Part shown: positions 1-5,895 of the stretch, one piece after another
Position numbering within the stretch: position 1 is the first letter of the stretch
Layout of the letters: the number at the start of each line of letters is the position of its first letter
Source of the DNA: Actinomycetes bacterium
GTDB lineage: Bacteria > Actinomycetota > Actinomycetes > Actinomycetales > Cellulomonadaceae
NCBI GenBank assembly: GCA_023428465.1
Contig: JAEYXM010000241.1
Span: 1-6,642 of the forward strand
Direction: 5' to 3'
Length of the DNA: 6,642 nucleotides
The notes under the pieces: generated by a model
Seen by the model: the letters and a program-made list of their open reading frames with translations, nothing else
Told to the model about the DNA's origin: nothing
Database searches by the model: none
Program-made: the position numbers and the translations under genes

Positions 1-852
1 ACCCCGCGCCCCGCGCCCACCCGCACGAGCCCGCTCGCCATCGCCGCCGCGCTCGTCCTCGTCGGCGTCGCCTTCGCCGGCGGCCGCGCGATCGTCGGTG
101 CCCTGGCCGCCGACGACGTCCCCGCGACCGACCTGGCCGACGAGCTCACGGTCGTCGACTGGAACCTGCACTACGGCGTCGACCTCGCCGGGAACCTGGG
201 CCTGGAGGAGATCGCGCGGACGATCGAGGCGCAGGACCCCGACGTCGTCGCGCTCCAGGAGGTCGCGCGCGGCTGGGTGATGGGCGGCGGCGCGGACGCG
301 GCCACGTGGCTCGCCGACCGGCTGGGCATGCACGTGACCTTCGCGCCCGCCGCGGACCGTCAGTTCGGCAACGCGATCCTCACGCGGCTGCCGGTCGACG
401 ACGTCCGGGTGGTCGACCTGCCGTACGGCGAGGGTCCGCAGCAACGCTCGGCCCTGGTCGTGGACCTCGGGCTCGGGGACGAGACCCTGCGCGTGGTCTC
501 GGTGCACCTGCAGCACCGCGAGGAGAACACCCCGACGCGCCTGGAGCAGATCGACACGCTCCTCGCGGCGGTCGGCGGCGTGCCGTGGACCGTCGTCGCG
601 GGCGACCTCAACGCCGAGCCCGGGTGGCCGGAGATCGAACGGTTCGGCGCGGACTGGGTCAGCGCGGTCGACGTCGCCGGCAACCCCGCGGCGTACACCT
701 TCCCGAGCACCGTGCCCGAGCAGCGCATCGACTGGGTGCTCGGCCAGGGGGTGTCGTTCGTGTCCGCGGACGTGCTCACGGCGAAGACGTCCTCGGACCA
801 CCTGCCGATCGTCGTGCGCCTCCACGTCACGATCGACGCGGCCGCGCCCTGA
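1..852 (+). CDS. Membrane-anchored endonuclease/exonuclease/phosphatase family protein, C-terminal part (5' end outside window)
   Basis: The frame is open from the first base and has no ATG or GTG before about residue 94, so the true start lies upstream; 283 residues are visible. Residues 1-10 are a Pro/Arg-rich basic stretch and about 11-36 a hydrophobic Ala/Val/Leu segment, which is either a signal anchor or the last helix of a multi-spanning N-terminal domain. The EEP domain follows with its expected metal and catalytic motifs: WNLHYG (Asn55), ALQEV (Glu87), VHLQH (His169), GDLNAEP (Asp202, Asn204), RIDWVLG (Asp244) and SSDHLP (Asp266, His267). The family contains Mg-dependent phosphodiesterases and nucleases acting on DNA, phosphoinositides or sphingomyelin. 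The active site looks complete, so the protein should be a hydrolase, probably on the outer membrane face if residues 11-36 span the membrane. The substrate cannot be deduced. It is convergent with lpdA, 45 bases away, and shows no functional link to the purine genes. Confidence 0.9.
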   Translation, partial: TPRPAPTRTSPLAIAAALVLVGVAFAGGRAIVGALAADDVPATDLADELTVVDWNLHYGVDLAGNLGLEEIARTIEAQDPDVVALQEVARGWVMGGGADAATWLADRLGMHVTFAPAADRQFGNAILTRLPVDDVRVVDLPYGEGPQQRSALVVDLGLGDETLRVVSVHLQHREENTPTRLEQIDTLLAAVGGVPWTVVAGDLNAEPGWPEIERFGADWVSAVDVAGNPAAYTFPSTVPEQRIDWVLGQGVSFVSADVLTAKTSSDHLPIVVRLHVTIDAAAP

Positions 853-875
853 CGGGCGGGCGCCCGCGCGCCCGT
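852..875. terminator. GC-rich hairpin overlapping the stop codon of the EEP gene (candidate bidirectional terminator)
   Basis: Seven bases from 852 (the last base of the TGA) pair perfectly with 869-875. After one mismatch, two further G-C pairs close a four-base loop at 862-865. Because the structure is almost perfectly palindromic it would also form in the lpdA transcript, 22-46 bases after the lpdA stop. There is no T-tract on either side, so it is not a classical rho-independent terminator; hairpins without U-tracts have been proposed as terminators in actinobacteria. Position between two convergent stop codons supports the role; function is inferred. Confidence 0.5.
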
Positions 876-897
876 GCTGCCTCGCGGTCGCGCGCCG

Positions 898-2352
898 TCA
901 GCCGCGGCGCAGCAGCCGCGCGACCTCCGCGATCGAGCCCGACAACGACGGGTACACCGTGAACGACGACGCGACGTCGTCCACGGTCAGCCGCTGCGCG
1001 ACGGCGAGGGTCACCGGGAAGATCAGCTCCCCGGCGCGCGGTGCCACGACGACGCCGCCCAGCACGATGCCCGTCGACGCGTGCGCGAACAGCTTCACGA
1101 AGCCGTCGCGCATCCCCAGCATCTTCGCGCGCGGGTTCCGGGCCAGCTCGAGCATGCGGGCCTCGTAGCGCACGCCCGCCTCGTCGAGCGTGCGCGCCGA
1201 CGCTCCGACGCTCGCGATCTCGGGCGCGGTGAACACGTTCGCGGCGACGGTCGCCAGGTCGAGCGGCGCGACGGCCTGGCCGAGCGCGTGGGCCATCGCG
1301 ATGCGGCCCTGCATGGCCGCGACCGACGCGAGCGGCAGCACGCCCGTGCAGTCCCCGGCGGCGTACACGCCGGGCACGCTCGTGCGGGACACGCGGTCGA
1401 CGGCGATCGCGCCGCCGTCGGTCAGCCGGACGCCCGCCTCGGCGAGGCCGAGGCCGCGGGTGGCCGGGATCGAGCCGACGGCGAGCAGGCAGTGGCTGCC
1501 GGCGACCTCGCGCCCGTCGGCGAGGGTCACGACGACGCCGTCTCCCGCGCGCCGGGCGGACTGCGCCCGCGAACGCGACAGGACCGTCATCCCCCGCCCA
1601 CGGAACACCTCGTCGATGACGGCCGCGGCGTCGGCGTCCTCGCCGGGCAGCACCTGGTCGCGCGAGGACACCAGGACGACGTCGGACCCGAGCGCGTTGA
1701 ACGCACCCGCGAACTCGGCCCCGGTGACGCCGGAGCCGACGACGACCAGCCGCTCGGGCAGCTCGGTGAGCCCGTAGACCTGCGTCCACGTGAGGATGCG
1801 CTCGCCGTCGGGCGGGGCCTGCGGCAGGACGCGCGGCGTCGCGCCGGTCGCGAGCAGGACGGCGTCGGCGGTGACGGTGCGCGCCTCGCCGTCGGCCGGG
1901 GTGATCTCGACGTCGCGCCCGCCGACCAGGCGGCCCCGGCCCGCCACGACGTCGACGCCCTCTCCCTCGAGGCGCGTGCGGATGTCCGCGGACTGCGCCT
2001 GGGCGAGCTCGCGCACGCGCGCGTTCACGGTGTCGAGGTCGACGTGGTGGCCGGCCGTCGGGTCGTCGTCGTCCCAGCTGCGGATCCCGAGCTCGGGGGC
2101 GCGGTCCGCGATGGTCATCCACTCGGCCGTGGCGATGAGCGTCTTGGAGGGCACGACGTCGGTGAGCACGGCGGCCCCGCCGAGCCCGCGCTCCTCGACG
2201 ACCGTCACCTCGGCGCCCCAGCGCGCGGCGACGAGCGCGGCCTCGTACCCGCCGGGACCACCGCCCACGACGACGACGCGCGGCGCGGCGCCGGGCGGAG
2301 GTCCGGACGCCGGTCGTGGCGGCTCGGCGATCCCGGGAGTGGTGGCGCTCAC
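898..2352 (-). CDS. lpdA: NAD(P)H-quinone dehydrogenase, LpdA type (flavoprotein disulfide reductase fold without redox cysteines)
   Basis: A 484-residue protein of the pyridine nucleotide-disulfide oxidoreductase family. It has an N-terminal FAD-binding GGGPGG motif (residues 30-35), an ATG segment (168-170), an NAD(P)-binding GSGVTG (206-211), the second FAD motif AAGDCTG (331-337) and a C-terminal dimerisation domain from about 370. Alignment with the lipoamide dehydrogenase active site (GGTCLNVGCIPSK) gives Ala61 and Val66 in place of both cysteines, and the C-terminal catalytic His-Glu region reads YPSLSGSI (467-474). Both features match M. tuberculosis LpdA (Rv3303c), which reduces quinones with NAD(P)H and is not a pyruvate dehydrogenase subunit. 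Serines at 229-230, where NAD-specific relatives carry an acidic residue, fit NADPH use. The GTG start at 2352 is chosen because the frame stays open far upstream but overlaps punA, no closer in-frame start exists, and a promoter ends 6 bases before it. Residues 1-24 are a Pro/Ala-rich extension. Predicted role: cytosolic or membrane-associated two-electron quinone reduction and redox defence. Confidence 0.93.
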   Translation of the reverse strand: MSATTPGIAEPPRPASGPPPGAAPRVVVVGGGPGGYEAALVAARWGAEVTVVEERGLGGAAVLTDVVPSKTLIATAEWMTIADRAPELGIRSWDDDDPTAGHHVDLDTVNARVRELAQAQSADIRTRLEGEGVDVVAGRGRLVGGRDVEITPADGEARTVTADAVLLATGATPRVLPQAPPDGERILTWTQVYGLTELPERLVVVGSGVTGAEFAGAFNALGSDVVLVSSRDQVLPGEDADAAAVIDEVFRGRGMTVLSRSRAQSARRAGDGVVVTLADGREVAGSHCLLAVGSIPATRGLGLAEAGVRLTDGGAIAVDRVSRTSVPGVYAAGDCTGVLPLASVAAMQGRIAMAHALGQAVAPLDLATVAANVFTAPEIASVGASARTLDEAGVRYEARMLELARNPRAKMLGMRDGFVKLFAHASTGIVLGGVVVAPRAGELIFPVTLAVAQRLTVDDVASSFTVYPSLSGSIAEVARLLRRG

Positions 2353-2358
2353 CCCGGC

Positions 2359-2387
2359 ATTCTCACAGCCGCGCCCGGTTCTGTAAC
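2359..2387 (-). promoter_or_regulatory. Predicted promoter of lpdA, giving a leaderless mRNA
   Basis: On the minus strand GTTACA (2387-2382, four of six to TTGACA) is followed after 17 bases by GAGAAT (2364-2359, four of six to TATAAT). Six bases separate the -10 from the GTG start, so transcription would begin at or next to the start codon. No Shine-Dalgarno sequence is visible, consistent with leaderless translation, which is common in actinobacteria. Found by eye only. Confidence 0.5.
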
Positions 2388-2392
2388 CCGGG
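2374..2392. promoter_or_regulatory. Imperfect palindrome over the predicted lpdA -35 (candidate operator)
   Basis: CCCGGTT (2374-2380) and AACCCGGG (2385-2392) form an inverted repeat around the centre CTGT, with seven pairs and one extra C at 2389. It covers the predicted -35 hexamer of lpdA at 2382-2387 and lies about 80 bases upstream of the punA -10. A repressor bound here would block lpdA RNA polymerase. The region is very GC-rich, so chance similarity is possible; the AT-containing core makes it somewhat less likely. Confidence 0.3.
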
Positions 2393-2472
2393 AGCGGCGC
2401 ACCGGGCGCCGCGGCGGCGGCACACCCGCGCGTCCCGCTCGCGGCCCCTGTGGTGGCGAGGGCGTACGCGAC

Positions 2473-2478
2473 TAGCCT
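2473..2478 (+). promoter_or_regulatory. Predicted -10 element of punA, giving a leaderless mRNA
   Basis: TAGCCT fits the actinobacterial TANNNT consensus and ends 7 bases before the punA ATG at 2486, so the transcript would start at or beside the start codon. No Shine-Dalgarno lies within the usual distance; the nearest purine run (near 2458) is more than 20 bases away. No convincing -35 was found 16-19 bases upstream, so the promoter may need an activator or rely on the -10. Confidence 0.55.
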
Positions 2479-2485
2479 CGATGTC

Positions 2486-3307
2486 ATGATCCACGACCTG
2501 GACGACCCCGCGACCGACCCGTTCGACGTGGCCCGGGCGGCCGCCGCCGCACTCGCCGACGCCACGGGCGTCGCACACCACGACGTCGCGCTCGTCCTCG
2601 GCTCCGGCTGGGGCGGCGCTGCCGACGTGCTCGGCGAGACCGTCGCCGAGCTCTCCCCGACCGACGTGCCGGGCTTCGCCGCCCCCGCCGTCGCCGGGCA
2701 CAGCGGCACCATCCGATCGATCCGCCTCGCCGACGGGCGGCACGCTCTCGTCCTCGGCTCGCGCACCCACCTGTACGAGGGCAAGGGCCTGCGCCGGGTG
2801 GTCCATGGCGTCCGTACGGCCGCGGCCGCCGGCGCGCGCGTCGTCGTCCTGACGAACGGGTGCGGCGGCCTCAACCCCGCGTGGGGGCCGGGCACGCCCG
2901 TCCTCATCAAGGACCACATCAACCTCACCGCGACGTCCCCGCTCGAGGGCGCGACGTTCGTCGACCTGACCGACCTGTACTCCGCCCGGTTGCGCGGCGT
3001 CGCGCACGAGGTGGACCCCGGCCTCCCCGAGGGCGTGTACGTCCAGTTCCGGGGGCCGCACTACGAGACGCCCGCCGAGGTCACGATGGCCGGCCGCATC
3101 GGCGGTGACCTCGTCGGCATGTCGACGACGCTCGAGGCGATCGCCGCCCGGCACGCCGGCCTGGAGGTCCTCGGGCTGTCCCTCGTGACGAACCACGCCG
3201 CCGGGATCAGCATCGAGCCCCTCTCGCACGAGGAGGTCATCGAGGCCGGGCGCGCCGCCGGGCCACGCATCAGCCGGTTGCTCGCCGACATCGTGGGGAG
3301 GATCTGA
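2486..3307 (+). CDS. punA: Purine-nucleoside phosphorylase (trimeric, 6-oxopurine type)
   Basis: The 273-residue protein is close to the 268 residues of the M. tuberculosis enzyme. It catalyses phosphorolysis of inosine, guanosine and their deoxy forms to free base plus (deoxy)ribose-1-phosphate in the cytosol. Visible motifs are GSGWGG (39-44, phosphate loop), GHSG (71-74), SRTHLYEG (92-99, phosphate/sugar site), TNGCGG (123-128), GPHYETPAE (190-198, base-binding Glu), VGMST (210-214) and TNHAAG (235-240). Asn236 in the last motif, with Glu194, is the signature for 6-oxopurines rather than adenosine. Two small departures are seen: Ser92 where GRxH is usual, and Gly125 where the TNAxGG alanine is usual. 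ATG 2486 is chosen over the in-frame GTG at 2450 because a -10 element ends 7 bases before it and the 12 added residues are not expected in the family. The gene heads a two-gene unit with pmmB (TGATG overlap) and diverges from lpdA. Confidence 0.95.
   Translation: MIHDLDDPATDPFDVARAAAAALADATGVAHHDVALVLGSGWGGAADVLGETVAELSPTDVPGFAAPAVAGHSGTIRSIRLADGRHALVLGSRTHLYEGKGLRRVVHGVRTAAAAGARVVVLTNGCGGLNPAWGPGTPVLIKDHINLTATSPLEGATFVDLTDLYSARLRGVAHEVDPGLPEGVYVQFRGPHYETPAEVTMAGRIGGDLVGMSTTLEAIAARHAGLEVLGLSLVTNHAAGISIEPLSHEEVIEAGRAAGPRISRLLADIVGRI
3295..3302 (+). promoter_or_regulatory. Strong Shine-Dalgarno for pmmB inside the end of punA
   Basis: GGGGAGGA is the best ribosome binding site in the window and overlaps the last codons of punA. 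Its GGAGG core lies 5 bases before ATG 3307 and 11 before the in-frame ATG 3313, so the spacing does not fully decide between the two starts. With the 1-base stop/start overlap it implies translational coupling of the mutase to PunA. Confidence 0.7.
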
Positions 3308-5070
3308 TGGGCATGAGCGACCTCGGGCCGCGCGTCCAGGCGTGGATCGACGACGACCCGGACCCGACCACCGCGGCCCAGCTGCGCGACCTGCTCGACA
3401 TGGCGCGCGACGTCAACCCCGACGACACGATGCGCATGCTCGCCCAGCAGGAGCTCGCGGACATGTTCGCGGCGTTCCTGGAGTTCGGCACCGCGGGCCT
3501 GCGCGGTGCGCTCGGCGGCGGGCCCAACCGGATGAACCGCGCCGTCGTGATCCGCACCGCCGCAGGCCTCGTCCGCTACCTCACCGACACGCTCGGGCCC
3601 GACGCGCGCCCGCGCGTGGTCATCGGGTTCGACGCACGGCACCAGTCCGACGTCTTCGCGCGCGACACCGCTGCGGTCGTCACGGCCGCGGGCGGCGAGG
3701 CGCTCCTCATGCCGCGCCTGCTCCCGACGCCGGTCCTCGCCTTCGCGACGCGGTACCTGCACGCCGACGCCGGGGTGATGGTCACCGCGAGCCACAACCC
3801 GCCGCAGGACAACGGCTACAAGGTCTACCTGGGCGGGCGCGTCGTGGGCGGCAGCGGCGAGGGGGCGCAGATCGTCCCGCCGTACGACGCCGAGATCGCC
3901 GCGCGCATCGCGGCCGTCCCGTCCGTGACCTCGGTCCCGCGGGTCGACGCCGGGTGGACCGTGCTGGGCGAGGACGTCGTCGACGCGTACCTCGCGGCCG
4001 TGGGCGCGCTCGCGACGCCGGGCACGCCGCGGGACCTGCGGATCGTGCTGACGCCGCTGCACGGCGTCGGCGGGGAGCTCGTGCAGCGCGTGCTCGGCGG
4101 GGCCGGGTTCACCGACCTGCACGTGGTGCCCGAGCAGGCACACCCGGACCCCCTGTTCCCGACCGTGGCGTTCCCGAACCCGGAGGAGCCCGGGGCGATC
4201 GACCTCGCGCTCGCGCTCGCCCACGAGCTCGACGCGGACCTCGTGATCGCGAACGACCCCGATGCCGACCGGTGCGCCGCGGCCGTCCGCGACCCCCGCG
4301 CCCGGAACGCCTCCGGGGTTCCCGGGGCGCGCGCCGAGGGCTGGCGCATGCTGCACGGCGACGAGGTCGGCGCGCTGCTCGGGTCCGACGTCGCGAGCCG
4401 CACGCGCGGGGGCGGCGTGCTCGCGAACTCGATCGTGTCCTCACGGCTGCTGGGCCGCATCGCCGCGGAGCACGGGCTCGTCCACCGCGAGACCCTCACG
4501 GGCTTCAAGTGGATCGCGCGCGTCGACGGCCTCGTGTTCGGCTACGAGGAGGCACTGGGCTACTGCACGGCGCCCGACGTCGTGCGGGACAAGGACGGGC
4601 TGTCCGCCGCCCTGCTGCTCGCCCAGCTCGCCGCGCGCCTCAAGGCCGAGGGCCGCACGCTCGTGGACGTGCTCGACGACCTCGCGGTGCGCCACGGCCT
4701 GCACCTGACCGACCAGCTCTCGGCCCGGTTCTCCGACCTGTCGGCGATCGGCGCGACCATGGACCGGGTCCGCTCGGCACCGCCGACGTCGCTGGCGAGC
4801 TCACCCGTCGTCCAGCTCGACGACCTCGCCGCCCCCGGCGACGGCCCGGACGCGCTGCCACCGACCGACGGCCTGCGGCTGCTCGCGCAGGACGGGACGC
4901 GTGTCGTCGTCCGGCCCAGCGGCACCGAGCCGAAGGTCAAGTGCTACCTCGAGGTGATCGTGCCGGTCGCCGGGCCCGCGGAGGTCGACGAGGCGCGGCG
5001 GACCGCCCGGGCACGCCTCGACGCGGTGCGCGACGACGTCGCCGACGGTCTCGGCCTGTCCCGCGGCTGA
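3307..5070 (+). CDS. pmmB: Phospho-sugar mutase, PGM2-like alpha-D-phosphohexomutase; likely phosphopentomutase
   Basis: A 587-residue protein of the four-domain alpha-D-phosphohexomutase superfamily. Motifs in order: FGTAGLRG near residue 60; the phosphoserine loop TASHNPPQDNGYK with catalytic Ser162; the Mg site DPDADR with Asp317, Asp319 and Asp321; GFKWI (399-403); the sugar-specificity loop GYEEALGY (412-419) followed by a DKDG segment; and the phosphate-binding RPSGTEPK (536-543). GFKWI, EEALGY and DKDG are the form seen in the PGM2 group, whose human member acts well on ribose- and deoxyribose-1-phosphate. Actinobacterial members are usually called phosphomannomutase PmmB. Co-translation with punA and closeness to deoC and add favour pentose-1-phosphate as the natural substrate; this is inference, and hexose-1-phosphate activity is also possible. 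Compared with family members as I remember them, about 15 residues rich in Arg, Ala and Gly are inserted after the Mg site (about 328-344). ATG 3307 is taken as start because it overlaps the punA stop; ATG 3313 is an alternative. Confidence 0.93.
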   Translation: MGMSDLGPRVQAWIDDDPDPTTAAQLRDLLDMARDVNPDDTMRMLAQQELADMFAAFLEFGTAGLRGALGGGPNRMNRAVVIRTAAGLVRYLTDTLGPDARPRVVIGFDARHQSDVFARDTAAVVTAAGGEALLMPRLLPTPVLAFATRYLHADAGVMVTASHNPPQDNGYKVYLGGRVVGGSGEGAQIVPPYDAEIAARIAAVPSVTSVPRVDAGWTVLGEDVVDAYLAAVGALATPGTPRDLRIVLTPLHGVGGELVQRVLGGAGFTDLHVVPEQAHPDPLFPTVAFPNPEEPGAIDLALALAHELDADLVIANDPDADRCAAAVRDPRARNASGVPGARAEGWRMLHGDEVGALLGSDVASRTRGGGVLANSIVSSRLLGRIAAEHGLVHRETLTGFKWIARVDGLVFGYEEALGYCTAPDVVRDKDGLSAALLLAQLAARLKAEGRTLVDVLDDLAVRHGLHLTDQLSARFSDLSAIGATMDRVRSAPPTSLASSPVVQLDDLAAPGDGPDALPPTDGLRLLAQDGTRVVVRPSGTEPKVKCYLEVIVPVAGPAEVDEARRTARARLDAVRDDVADGLGLSRG

Positions 5071-5076
5071 GACCGT
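5045..5076 (+). terminator. Twelve-pair hairpin spanning the pmmB stop codon
   Basis: Bases 5045-5056 pair with 5065-5076: twelve continuous pairs, one of them a G-U (5053 with 5068), around an eight-base loop. The outer eight pairs are a perfect inverted repeat, ACGGTCTC / GAGACCGT. The stop codon TGA (5068-5070) is inside the 3' arm. No T-run follows. On the minus strand the wobble becomes a mismatch, so the structure favours the pmmB transcript, but it also lies 45 bases past the deoC stop. Role as terminator or 3' stabiliser is inferred from position. Confidence 0.55.
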
Positions 5077-5086
5077 GACCGCCCGA

Positions 5087-5103
5087 GGGCCCCCGGTGGG
5101 CTC
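5087..5103. terminator. Second short hairpin between pmmB and deoC
   Basis: Bases 5087-5092 pair with 5098-5103 (six pairs with one G-U) around a five-base loop, in the 50-base gap between the convergent stops. It is small and GC-rich and could be chance. With the larger hairpin just upstream it could help end transcription from both sides. Confidence 0.25.
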
Positions 5104-5120
5104 CGTCCGGGTTCCGCGCC

Positions 5121-5816
5121 TCAGTAGCCCCCGCCGGACGTGTCGGCCGCGTCGGCGTCGTCGTCCAGGGTGTCCAGGACCGTCGCCGTGCCCGACAGAC
5201 CCAGGCGTGTGGCGCCGGCCGCGATGAGCGCCTTCGCGGCCGCGCCCGTCCGGATGCCGCCCGACGCCTTGACGCCCAGCCGGCCGCCGACGGTCGCCGC
5301 CATGAGCTCGACCGCGCGCACGCTCGCCCCGCCCGCGGGGTGGAACCCCGTCGACGTCTTGACGAAGTCCGCGCCCGCGGCCTCCGCGGCCCGGCACGCG
5401 CCGATGATCTGCTCCTCGGTCAGCGCGGCGGACTCGATGATCACCTTGAGGACGACCCCGGTCGGCACGGCCGCGCGCACCGCGGCGATGTCGCGCTCGA
5501 CGGCCGACCAGCGCCCGCCGAGGGCCGCGCCGATGTCGATGACCATGTCGACCTCGTCCGCGCCGTCGGTCACCGAGCGGGCGGCCTCCGCGGCCTTGAC
5601 CTCGCTGTGGTGCTTGCCCGACGGGAAGCCGCAGACGGTCGCGACGTGCACCCCCGCGGCGTCCACGGGCAGCATCGACGGCGACACGCAGATGGCGTAG
5701 ACGCCCAGCGCCTTCGCCTCCGCCACCAGGGCGGCGACGTCGGCCGGCGTGGTCTCCGGCTTGAGCAGGGTGTGGTCGACCATGGCGGCCACGGTGGCGC
5801 GATCGATGGTGGTCAT
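5121..5816 (-). CDS. deoC: Deoxyribose-phosphate aldolase
   Basis: A 231-residue class I aldolase with a TIM-barrel fold, usual in length for the short bacterial DeoC group. It cleaves 2-deoxyribose-5-phosphate to glyceraldehyde-3-phosphate and acetaldehyde. Catalytic residues line up with the E. coli enzyme: Asp90 in EVDMV (Asp102), Lys124 in LKVIIE (Lys137), the Schiff-base Lys153 in FVKTSTGF (Lys167) and Lys183 in VKASGGIRT (Lys201). DHTLLKP (14-20) and CGFPSG (62-67) are also typical. The C-terminus is an acidic, probably flexible tail ending in GGGY; its final Tyr corresponds to the catalytic C-terminal Tyr259 of E. coli DeoC. ATG 5816 gives the family N-terminus, with a weak Shine-Dalgarno GGACGG 6 bases upstream on the minus strand. 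It lies 79 bases downstream of add on the same strand and probably shares its transcript. It is convergent with pmmB, whose proposed product is its substrate. Confidence 0.96.
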   Translation of the reverse strand: MTTIDRATVAAMVDHTLLKPETTPADVAALVAEAKALGVYAICVSPSMLPVDAAGVHVATVCGFPSGKHHSEVKAAEAARSVTDGADEVDMVIDIGAALGGRWSAVERDIAAVRAAVPTGVVLKVIIESAALTEEQIIGACRAAEAAGADFVKTSTGFHPAGGASVRAVELMAATVGGRLGVKASGGIRTGAAAKALIAAGATRLGLSGTATVLDTLDDDADAADTSGGGY

Positions 5817-5842
5817 GCGTTGCCGTCCGTTCGTGTCGGGTT

Positions 5843-5881
5843 CAGCGGTAGGTTCGCCAGGCAGTGCAGCGGGTGGGTTCG
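5843..5881. repeat. Imperfect direct repeat in the add-deoC gap
   Basis: CAGCGGTAGGTTCG (5843-5856) recurs as CAGCGGGTGGGTTCG (5867-5881), matching at 13 of 15 positions with one gap, and the two starts are 24 bases apart. This 79-base gap is the longest untranslated stretch outside the lpdA-punA region. No convincing promoter was found here. The repeats could be a two-site regulator target before deoC or a chance duplication. Confidence 0.3.
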
Positions 5882-5895
5882 GGTGTGCGGGACCC

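Noticed and set aside
827..2122. Long open frame on the minus strand, over 400 codons, overlapping lpdA
   Set aside because: It is an Arg/Ala/Pro-rich out-of-frame reading of lpdA with no domain motifs, a common artefact at this GC content.
874..2475. Plus-strand open frame of over 500 codons antisense to lpdA
   Set aside because: Composition is typical of a shadow frame (Arg, Gly, Asp runs) and it covers a clearly recognised gene on the other strand.
2450..2485. Earlier GTG start for punA at 2450
   Set aside because: It lies upstream of the predicted -10 and adds residues not expected in the family.
2353..2928. Upstream extension of the lpdA frame to an ATG at 2928
   Set aside because: It would run antisense through punA and add about 190 residues unlike any flavoprotein; the GTG at 2352 has a promoter directly before it.
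3061..4356. Minus-strand open frame of over 400 codons antisense to punA and pmmB
   Set aside because: No motifs, shadow-type composition, and both overlapped genes have intact active sites.
5071..5120. Possible small gene or RNA in the pmmB-deoC gap
   Set aside because: Only 50 bases with two hairpins; terminator function explains it better.
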